A DNA stretch of 64,000 nt from Odontocerum albicorne (Eukaryota; Arthropoda; Insecta; Trichoptera; Odontoceridae): the NCBI GenBank assembly GCA_949825065.1, contig OX463841.1, positions 25,382,476 to 25,446,475 of the forward strand, written 5' to 3'. The notes below the pieces were generated by a model. That model worked only from the letters and a program-made list of their open reading frames with translations. It was not told the DNA's origin and searched no databases. Shown piece after piece: positions 21,801 to 29,934 of the stretch. Made by a program: the position numbers and the translations under genes. Every line of letters begins with the position of its first letter. Position 1 is the first letter of the stretch.

Positions 21801-23865
21801 AAACGCAAGGATGTCGAATGCATTTTATACTGTTTCGTTTCTGTGGGTGTGCGATACTGAAAGGAGGGTTCAAATATTAAATTACTGTAATCGTAGAAAA
21901 AAGGATCCGGTTCAAAATTTTCTTATTCAACCTATGCTATTGGTTAAGACAGCAAAAGTATTGAAAACATGTCAACAATTGGTGATCGATTGCTTTTCTA
22001 ATTGAGTGATATATTTATTGAACGTTCATCGACCAACCCTATAATGGAACTCTGTTTTTTGAGCAACGATTATCCTATTTATACCTTTCTTGATCACTTG
22101 TCACTGTCTATCCTATTCACATGGTTACGCCAGACCGCTATCTCTTCATGCTTCATCTAACAATATCAGCTGTGTTGTAGGTCTGTCGGACGTGAAAGTT
22201 TCTGAGGAACGTAAATATCCCAAAGGATAAAAAGTTAAAAAAAGAAAGAAAAGAAACTCGCCTGTTCGTATACAACGAATGTTTAATCGAGTACAAGACA
22301 CATTGTTTATTGAGACAGATTTTAAAGATGTAAGTACTTCAGTTTAAAGAAATCATAAAGATTGTTTGATGTTTTTTAATAAACCTTCTGGTAATTACAT
22401 AGAATGGCTTTGCGTAATAAAAAAAATCGATGGATTTCTTATTCGATTATCCTGGTTTTTAAAGTTTAATGACTATCTTTTACAAACACAAGAATTCCGG
22501 GTAAAAGTTTGGGTTAGCTTCTTAGTATTTAGAGTACGAGTATGTAAATGCCCCTTTTGGATGAAAACCCATTGGATAGGTGGTTTGCCCACTGAATTTC
22601 TAGTCTCCCCCGATGCAATAATCTTTTGGCAAGACGTGTATAAAACCCCAGTGCTTCTGTGTGCAATTCAAGTAAATGATGTCTTCAAAAGCGTAACCAA
22701 CGAAAACAAAAACATTCGTTCTTATTAGGAAGATGTGTATTGTTTTTTCGAAATTTTCACACGTTATTAAAATTCTTCTTTAAACAATATAGTTTTAACA
22801 ATTGTGTTAAAAAGAAATTGAAATTTAATTTAGCAAACAATAAAAGTAAAATTAATTTGATTCTCACCAATTATTATTTTATTTAGGTGATGGCATGACA
22901 TTATTACGAATAAAAAAAATATTTTCTACTTTGTGTTCAGCAAAACAACAAAATTAGGTTGACTTACGGTTTTTAACGCGTTATATTCCAGTTGAGTTAA
23001 GACCGACTTTCTTAAAAAAAATCAAATTTATCTTTTTTCATTTACGAGAATGTCACATTTTTTTAACCATAGTCAAGAAGATATTACAAAGCACGCCTTG
23101 AATTGTTATGTTTTGTCGTAAAATATTTTTAGTTTTGTCTTTACAATGTTCAATAAAGTATTTTTATGTTAGATTTTAAATTGACGGACTTAAAAAACGA
23201 TTTTACTAAATTAAAAATACAATTGCAGATTCAGAGTTGATATGAATTTTTTTTCTGTTTTTTATTTATTATTTTCTATTTAATATTCTTACCTCTTAAT
23301 TTTTGTACAATTCTCATTCTTATCTTTATTTTTGTCGAAATTTATATTATTTTTAACTTTTGTTACTTTTTCTCAAATATTCTTTTGATTTACTAAGTTT
23401 GAGACACTGTTATGAATTTGATTGTTTGGAAGAAATCGATTTAAAACAATATATCCGCCTGATGTATTTATATGGACGAATACATAATAAATAAATATTG
23501 TTTTTTTTATTTAGATACCTACCATTTTCCTGTGCTATTTAGCACTATCTTTCCGATCTCAAGGTTTCTGTTTTAAATCTTTAAATGAAACTCCTATATA
23601 CATTATATCTTGGTGTGCAAAAGTTTAAGAAATTTATAAAAGGGGTGTTGTAAAAAATTTACGGAGATTTTTTTATACGCCTCATCGAGAAACGAACCAG
23701 AAATTCCCGGGTTGGCAAACAAGCGTTCTACATTCTCGATCATGAAGATCGTCGTAAAAATCGTAAATCTGTAGTTTTCCAAGTATTTTTTCGTTAATTT
23801 CCCATGAGAATAACCTTTGAATTAGATCATCATATCTAGTAATTCTTATCTTACGTATAGTACAC
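21801..23865. other. AT-rich stretch, no convincing gene
   Basis: A 120-codon plus-strand frame (22366-22728) is the longest unexplained frame here, but it lacks any recognised motif and has AT-driven composition. Long T-rich runs fill 22.7-23.5 kb. Confidence 0.3.
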
Positions 23866-24000
23866 TTCAACACATCCGATTTGGTGTTTCGGACATATTG
23901 AAGAGCGTGCCCAGGAGAAAATAATCAGAGCTTAGATTCACTTATTGGTAACGATTGGTAACACTCTCGGGCGTGAAGAGACAACTAACTACACTCACAC
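23866..24000 (+). repeat. Hairpin-led dispersed repeat, copy 2 of 4
   Basis: CTTCAACACATCCGA, a short loop, then TCGGACATATTGAAG: the best hairpin of the family, with a 15-bp stem and few mismatches. GAGCGTGCCCAGG follows as in the other copies. Confidence 0.6.
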
Positions 24001-24072
24001 ACGTATTCGGCGCGTGAGATTATCGCTATCTGAATGGGACCCCCTCTTTTTGTGTTTTATTGAGAATTTAAC

Positions 24073-24130
24073 TCGAAACCCTCGGTTAGATGGATGTCAA
24101 GCATCGTAACAATTAGGCTACGGAGGTGTA
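24073..24130 (-). mobile_element. SINE tRNA-like head fragment
   Basis: GAAACCCTCGGTTAGATGG followed by TTAGGCTACGGAGGT is the reverse of the tRNA-like head with its A-box side. The body and tail are absent. Confidence 0.45.
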
Positions 24131-24529
24131 GTAATTTGTTAGAATTATTCAAAAGAATATTTTTCACATTTGCTGCAGCAAATATACCAGTGGATAAATA
24201 AACGTCTCCCTGATTGTAATTCACCACCGGGCTTGTTATCGTAGAGTGATTCGGAGCAGACGGGGTGAAGAGACCTTCACAAATGTCACCCTCTTGAGAT
24301 ATGCAATTTAAGGGGTGTCTGAAGGGGCGCGAGGTAATAGCTGAAAAATTGATGGTTTCGCGCTCTCACTTGATGAATTTATAACTGTTAATAATTTCAG
24401 AAGTAAAACGAATATTCAACTTATTTCTAATATTTCCTCCCCCACCTTTCCACTTATGTTGTAAGAATCAATTTATTACGTTTATGAGCAGGATAAAATT
24501 ATTGGGTATTTCATTGTAGGATTGTATTT
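24131..24529. other. Unassigned stretch
   Basis: G+C-balanced in part (24220-24350), with no recognised motif. Confidence 0.3.
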
Positions 24530-24780
24530 TGAGAGGAAGGTAAGATGCAGACTCAGCAGACACACATGACACGCATGGCAACTAATGAAATGTTCACCAT
24601 CCCTAGAGTTAAAACCTCTTTTGCCCAAAGGCAATATGCTTACTTGGCTCCCATTACATACAATGGCGTGCCGACTTCAATAAAGGTAAAGGTGGGAAAA
24701 CCATTTCGACAGTCGATCGGAGCGTGGTTGTTATTGCGACAGGATTTTGAGTACTTGGGCTTTCAGGATGAATGACGAGT
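24530..24780 (+). pseudogene. CR1/Jockey-like LINE, C-terminal coding end
   Basis: The 76-codon frame 24545-24775 contains IPRVKTSFAQRQYAYLAPIT, then YNGVPTSIK and KPFRQSIGAWLL, and ends QDFEYLGFQDE. The pattern 'RT-xx-(A/G)Q-x-xx-YxAPxLYNxLP...xFkxxxxxWLL' marks the end of ORF2 of CR1/Jockey-type LINEs. The frame is open and ends at a TGA with the 3-prime UTR directly after. The copy is 5-prime truncated. It belongs to a different subfamily from the LINE at 47.3 kb. Confidence 0.68.
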
Positions 24781-25470
24781 GGAAAGGATTTGTGTGAGTT
24801 CGTGAGTGTGGGTTTCTTCTTGTTGTTTTAATTTTGGTTGTTTTTGTATTTGTGTTTCTGTGTAATTTTTGTTTTAATTTTTATTTTTATTCTTATGATT
24901 GTGTGCGGTATATTGTGGGATGAATATTTTTGGTCTTTCTGGAGTGATAATGTGTGAGGAGTTGAATTTCGCAAGATGTTTCCAGTTGTAGTTGAGTGTC
25001 ACTGTTTGTCAGGTTGATGAGAGCGTGCCACGGGGTTTTGTTTTTGTGTAATCAAAATTTTTTGTTGTTTTTGTGTTTCTGTATGTTTTTTATTTTTATT
25101 CTTATGATTGTGTGCGGTATATTGTGGGATGAATATTTTTGGTCTTTCTGGAGTTATGATGTGTGAGGAGTTTAATTTCGCATGATGTTTCCAGTTGTAA
25201 TTGAGTGTCACTGTTTGTCAGGTTGATGAGAACGTACAACGGGGTTTTGTTTTTGTGTAATCAAAAATCGGAAAGAAGTATCGATTTATTTTTTCATGCT
25301 AAATATCCTCAGTGAGATACGGGCAAAAGCCTAGTTTATTGAGGATACGACAAATTAAAGGCAACAAACCCAGATCCATTAAAATTGTATGTCCAAATCA
25401 AATTACTTGTTGTTTTTTCGCAAATTGTGTATATTTCTTGTCATGTGTAATAAATAATAAATAAAAATAA
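24781..25470 (+). repeat. LINE 3-prime UTR with a 209-bp tandem duplication
   Basis: A block with CTTATGATTGTGTGCGGTAT starts near 24892 and again near 25101. The two copies share TGTGGGATGAATATTTTTGG, GATGTTTCCAGTTGTA and ACGGGGTTTTG in order. The period is about 208-209 bp. After copy two the sequence continues to an AATAAATAATAAATAAAAAT end near 25445-25465, a typical LINE terminus. Confidence 0.7.
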
Positions 25471-25619
25471 AATAAATTTTATGAGCAAATGCAAAATTGG
25501 ACATCGTAGTGTTTTTAAACCAATAAAAATATTTGTGTATGACACTTGTTTTCATAAAAATGAAGTCTGTCTTTGCCAAGATCTGAGTCAAGATCTGCCA
25601 AACCAAGATCTGAGTTTGG

Positions 25620-26060
25620 AATCGAAAATAAATATGATCCGTTGCTACATTTTCTTAACTTTTGTCTATAGAACAGAGGCGTGGACACTGAACCTGGAAA
25701 CATTACGTAGGAGATGTGGATCTATAGACGTATCTTTAAGATTGTCTAAAGTGATGATGTTCTAAATGTAGAAGTTCCTGTTCGTATCTTTAAGGACCAA
25801 GAACTGCTTAAAATTGTGAAGATTCGTAAGTTGAAGTATGTCGGTCACACATTATGGGATACAAGGTACATTATAACAACTTATAATCCATGTATGATTA
25901 AACGACAAACGAGTCAGAGGAAGACGCCGCATCTCTTGGCTTCAGATTTTGCGGGGGTGGTTTGGGTGCAGTAATACTATGGTAAGTTGTTCCGGGCTGC
26001 AGTGAATAGGATAAGGATTGCCATGATAGTGGTCGTCAACCTTCCACGAGAGACGGCACC
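25620..26060 (+). pseudogene. LINE ORF2 C-terminal remnant
   Basis: The plus strand reads, with frame changes, FVYRTEAWTLN, then RIFKDQELLKIVKIRKLKYV followed by GHT, and later FRAAVNRIRIAMI. Such 'LkYvGHt-l...GRRRISWLxxLRxWF...LFRAAxNRxRIAM' tails are common in insect non-LTR retrotransposons. It is a distinct subfamily from the neighbouring 26.2-kb remnant. Confidence 0.6.
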
Positions 26061-26288
26061 TCGAAAAGAAAGTTGATATTTAATTGCGTTAAAATCTAGC
26101 GGGATTATCTCTCAAACCAACCAGAAAAAAACTTAATAAGGGAAGTTACATGGTTAAAGAAACTAGTATGAAGCTCATTTGGACGTTTGAACAAGTACTT
26201 AAGTATGGCTGTGAGACATGGACACTAACAGTAAATAACACAAAAGCTCCAGACCGCACAAAGGGACAAATCCGTAAAGCTACGGATT

Positions 26289-26731
26289 CCTAAGAAAGCG
26301 GTGCCTTTATGTAGCGGTCGTAACAAAACGTTCTCTATGCAAACCAATGTCGTTGGTTTCCTAGAGAGCGTTGGCTGTGTGCGTAACGTCAAATAGCGAT
26401 TTGCATGACGGCCGTCATAGCGGAACAAACAGTCGTGGAACGTTTTTTTCCCGTGTAGTGGTGACCGTTTTAAAATAAAAAATGAGTGCAAACATAATTT
26501 GGACCAGCGAAGACGACGAAATATTGATTGATTTTGTAAGAAATAATTAAGCTTTATATAATGTGAAGAGCAAAGACTATAGAAAAGCCCAGTTGAAACA
26601 AAATATGTGGAATAATACACGTCCATTCTCCACCGCAACACGCTCACTGACCGTTTCCGTCTTTTTTTAAGTTTACATCTCTGGTTCGGCTGTTTGTTAC
26701 GGCCGCTACATAACGGCACCGCTTTCTTAGG
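26289..26731 (+). mobile_element. Small inverted-repeat DNA element (Harbinger-like MITE)
   Basis: A 36-bp inverted repeat bounds the core: left 26289-26324 starts CCTAAGAAAGCGGTGCC, and right 26696-26731 is its reverse complement with two visible mismatches. The similarity extends weakly outward (GCTACGGATT against GTTACGGTTT reversed), so the true ends may be at about 26262 and 26757. The interior carries a MADF-type ORF remnant. PIF/Harbinger elements typically encode such a protein beside the transposase. No transposase is present, so it is non-autonomous. Confidence 0.7.
26482..26625 (+). pseudogene. MADF-domain (Myb/SANT-like) protein remnant
   Basis: ATG at 26482 opens MSANIIWTSEDDEILIDFV, then RNN and an in-frame TAA, after which the same frame continues ALYNVKSKDYRKAQLKQNMW. 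The W-x-x-E-D-(D/E)-x-x-L-(I)-x-x-V start and the LYNxxxxDYRxxxxKxxxW spacing fit the MADF fold used by Harbinger accessory proteins and insect transcription factors. The stop can be explained by one base change from a Glu codon. Only the first half of the domain remains. Confidence 0.6.
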
Positions 26732-27117
26732 AAACCGTAACTTAAACGAAACACCTGGATTTGCAATAAAACAAAGGTAGAGGACGTAAGAAAGGTGTGC
26801 AAGAAAATGAAGTGGCAATGGACATGACACGTAGCCAAAATGTCAGACTCCCGATGGACATCCGAAATAATCCAATGGTACCCAAGAGTCATTAAGAGGC
26901 CCTGAAGAAGACCGAATGTACGCTGGATAGATGAAATCAGGAAGCATGGCAGCATCACATGGCATCAACGAGCAAAAAATCGAACTATTTGGAGTCACTT
27001 GGGGAGACCTTCATCCAACAGTGGATCGACCCTGGTTGACAATGATGATGATGGCATGGTTAAAAAAATTATTTAATAAACTTATGTGTTGAATAGAATA
27101 TTTTATTTTGCACTTTT

Positions 27118-27243
27118 TATTTTATTTAACCTGGCGAGCTTATTGCCATGTGGCAATCTCTTCCAACCTACCAGAAATATGTTTAAATGAACCCTAAGTG
27201 AAAACCAGACTGGAATCCCATTAAAATTTTAACTACGTATAGT
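27118..27243 (-). mobile_element. SINE, 3-prime half only
   Basis: Contains CCTGGCGAGCTTATTGCCAT then GTGGCAATCTCTTCCAACC, the reversed 3-prime hairpin block, and the body GTGAAAACCAGACTGGAATC. The tRNA-like head is missing. Confidence 0.7.
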
Positions 27244-27360
27244 TTAAAATTCAAGTTACAGAAAAAAATGTATAAACATTTAGAAATACATTTATTGTAT
27301 TGTATTTTTTTATATATTTCTCACGATTTTAGGTATTAGAACATTATATTGATTACACTT

Positions 27361-27550
27361 CTGTTCTATACCTGACAGATTTATTACCATGTGGCAATCT
27401 CTTTCAATCAGCCACAATTATGTTAAAGATAGATGACTTAGGTGTAAAAAAGACTGAAGCCTTTTAAAAAAAATCTGGTTACCAACGGGAATCGAACCGG
27501 TAACCTCGGGCTGAAAGACAGACGTCTTATCAATTAGACCACGGAGGTCG
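27361..27550 (-). mobile_element. tRNA-derived SINE, nearly full length
   Basis: Order on the plus strand: tail TATACCTGACAGATTTATTAC, hairpin block, body with AAGACTGAAGCC, then GGGAATCGAACCGGTAACC (B-box side) and TAGACCACGGAGGTCG (A-box side). Reversed, this gives a TGGYCTAATTG-type A box and GGTTCGATTCCC B box, the two internal RNA polymerase III promoter elements. It is not a tRNA gene: the 3-prime part is SINE-specific and no acceptor stem closes. Confidence 0.8.
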
Positions 27551-28230
27551 TTCAGTATCAGGCATAAATCCTTGAAATTATGATCAGTGATGAGTCATCT
27601 ACTAATTTTGTTTAAAAGCTTTCGATATAATACCTGAGAATAAAACACCAAACAATCAAGTTTAAAGAAACTGAAGTGAAACACGAGTAATTAATATAGA
27701 CATAACTCATTATTTCCTTCTTTCCAATTAGGACTGCAGAGCATGGCCAGTTATTTTCAAGCGGTTTAAATTTATAACTAGATCTTGCCGAATCTAGAAA
27801 TGGTGTGAACAAAGTAAAAATGATTAATTGGTTATCATTTTGGCAATCATGTTTATTTAACCCTGTTTTTGTATAATTAAACACTAAATGCCAAAAAATA
27901 ATAAAAAAGTACAATATTATCATATTAAACAGATTTTTTCTTGTTGGTAGATTCTGAGCATCTTAAATTTGCAAAGAGGCTTTCAAAGAATTAGAAATAA
28001 TTTGTAAATAGGGAAACAAATTTTATATGTTTCTAGGAATCACAAAATAATAATAATAAAAAGAATGTAACAGTCTTGTTCAGGGATCAAAGTCACTTCT
28101 AATAGCTTTCTTTTAATAATTTTTTTTTTGTTAAATTAAGTTTACAGTAAGTCATTCTTTGATCATAATTTCCTGTCCCTTAAGAGGTTCATTAGATGGA
28201 CGTTGTCGAGTAACCATTATAATAAAACTC
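27551..28230. other. AT-rich stretch, nothing recognised
   Basis: No feature recognised. Confidence 0.3.
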
Positions 28231-28434
28231 CTAACTCCGTGGCTTAATTTGTAAGATGCCATCTAACCCGGGGGTTACAGGTTTGATTCCCGTTGGTACC
28301 CATTTTTTTAAAAAGGGATTCCAGTCTAGCTAATTTTTCTAGTTATTTTAACGTATTATTAGTTGGTTGAAAGAAGTCGCCATTTGGTACAAATACGCCA
28401 GGTTTTTTGTACACAGCGAAAGTGTAATACAATG
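28231..28434 (+). mobile_element. tRNA-derived SINE
   Basis: Head CTCCGTGGCTTAATTTG, B box GGTTTGATTCCCG, body AAAAAGGGATTCCAGTCTAG, hairpin block (GAAAGAAGTCGCCATTTGG, diverged) and end CGAAAGTGTAATACAAT. Its end leads directly into the satellite at 28.42 kb. Confidence 0.75.
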
Positions 28435-28728
28435 CTATTAAAAAAACAAAAATTCCTATGGTTTCTATAATTCAATAGACAAAAAACATTCAAAACGAAA
28501 GTGTAATACAATACTAAAAAAAAAACAAAAATTTCAATGGTTTCTATAATTCAATAGATAAAAAATATTCAAAACGAAAGTGTAATACAATACTATAAAA
28601 AAATAACAAAAATTCCAACGGTTTTTACAATACAATAGACAAAAACATTCAAAACGAAAGTGTAATACAATAAAAAATAAAAATTACAATGCTTTCTACA
28701 ATTCAATAGACAAAAAACATTCAAACAT
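28417..28728 (+). repeat. 79-bp minisatellite seeded by the SINE end, about four units
   Basis: CGAAAGTGTAATACAAT occurs at 28417, 28496, 28575 and 28655, so the period is 79-80 bp. Each unit continues with an A-rich run, GGTTTCTATAATTCAATAGA (small variants) and AAAACATTCAAAA. The first unit starts inside the 3-prime terminal motif of the SINE. Confidence 0.85.
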
Positions 28729-29700
28729 TCATTTCGAAAATAATATTTTTATCCAATGATTTCAATTGTTTTATTTTTTTTTCTGCACTAATCTTTGCCG
28801 CATATATTTTAAATGTACTTCATGCTTTGTCGTTATGTTTTACACAAATCAATACTCACATAACCTTTTTAAAAAAATATGCTTTTAATTTTGAGTAAGA
28901 TTTTCTCTTTCGAAATACGAAAATAATCTCAAATTTTTTTTCAACCGAATCGTGGAAAATCTACATGTCATTTCATTGTACTATGTATTTTGAGAGAAAC
29001 CGGACTGTCACTTATTTAAATTTTATCGTGTATTTTTATTCGTTTAAAAGATATGTCAAAAACGAATCAACAACATTCATATCAACTCTGCAAACATGAA
29101 AAATCAATACTTAAAATATTGTCATAATAATGGATTGTTAAAAAAATATATAATATTCGTGGTCCAATTTGCAGCGCCCTTGAAATGCTTCTCAGCTGTA
29201 AAAAATCAAATAATAGCGAAATGTTATAAATTATATTCCGAACAACATGTTATTCATTAACCATTTTACGTTCTAATCAAAATAAATCTGGCAATTCTTG
29301 ACATACAAAATTGTTACGTAGCCGGCAAAGGAGCGAACAAAGCTATAATAAATTATTTAACTCTCTCACTACCTACTCGTACTTGTTTTATGGTTCAAAA
29401 CATGAATAAAATTTACAGCATATTCTCACAAGTTTTGCGTATAAAATCTTTGATAAAATGTTATTTATTTGGATTTATGATGCTTTACTTTTAAACTGTG
29501 TGCAGTATTCATATGCTGGCAACAATAAAATATTTTCTTTAATAAATTACACGAAATTATTTTATTATTCCACTAATTACACTAAATTACATGTTTCTAC
29601 TTCGTATCTCGAGGCTGTCGTCAAGTTTTCACATGAAATTGTTTTGCACCCACATTTACATACGTGTATATCAAGAATAAGGTGATATCAACGACTTAAA
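28729..29700. other. AT-rich stretch, nothing recognised
   Basis: No feature recognised before the assembly gap. Confidence 0.3.
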
Positions 29701-29900
29701 NNNNNNNNNNNNNNNNNNNNNNNNNNNNNNNNNNNNNNNNNNNNNNNNNNNNNNNNNNNNNNNNNNNNNNNNNNNNNNNNNNNNNNNNNNNNNNNNNNNN
29801 NNNNNNNNNNNNNNNNNNNNNNNNNNNNNNNNNNNNNNNNNNNNNNNNNNNNNNNNNNNNNNNNNNNNNNNNNNNNNNNNNNNNNNNNNNNNNNNNNNNN
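29701..29900. other. Assembly gap (200 N)
   Basis: Exactly 200 undetermined bases, probably a scaffold gap of unknown true length. It falls directly before a transposon right-end motif, so a repeat array may have caused the break. Confidence 0.95.
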
Positions 29901-29914
29901 CGTTTCATTTTTAT

Positions 29915-29934
29915 CACCGTAAGGGAAGGGTTAA
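29915..29934 (-). mobile_element. Right-end terminus of a second piggyBac-like element
   Basis: CACCGTAAGGGAAGGGTTAA matches the right end of the neighbouring element (CACAGTAAGGGAAGTGTTAA) at 18 of 20 positions. It sits head-on to the left end of that element and shares its TTAA. The rest of this copy would lie in or beyond the gap. Confidence 0.65.

Larger units (their letters stand above)
26170..27060 (+). pseudogene. RTE-like LINE, split by a small DNA element
   Basis: Upstream part: FEQVLKYGCETWTLTVNN (26184-26240). Downstream part (26770-27055): VRKVCKKMKWQWT, then HVAKMSDSRWTSEIIQW, a basic RRPNVRWIDEIRK segment and RAKNRTIWSHLGR, ending in GDP-like text with a DDDDG tail. In the intact LINE these two parts are close together. 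Here they are separated by a 443-bp inverted-repeat element, which explains the break. Further stops show old age. Confidence 0.75.

Noticed and set aside
22366..22728. 120-codon plus-strand open frame
   Set aside because: No motif, AT-driven composition and no splice or promoter context. It is most likely a chance frame.
26225..26830. 201-codon minus-strand open frame
   Set aside because: It runs across both inverted repeats of the small DNA element and LINE parts on the other strand; no motif fits the minus reading.
27361..27550. tRNA gene on the minus strand (A and B boxes present)
   Set aside because: The head is followed by a SINE body and LINE-like tail, no acceptor stem closes, and the same unit recurs many times.
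28417..28728. CRISPR-like spacing of direct repeats
   Set aside because: Units are 79-bp contiguous repeats without unique spacers, in an animal genome.
29696..29917. Open frame filled with X
   Set aside because: It is produced by the N gap.
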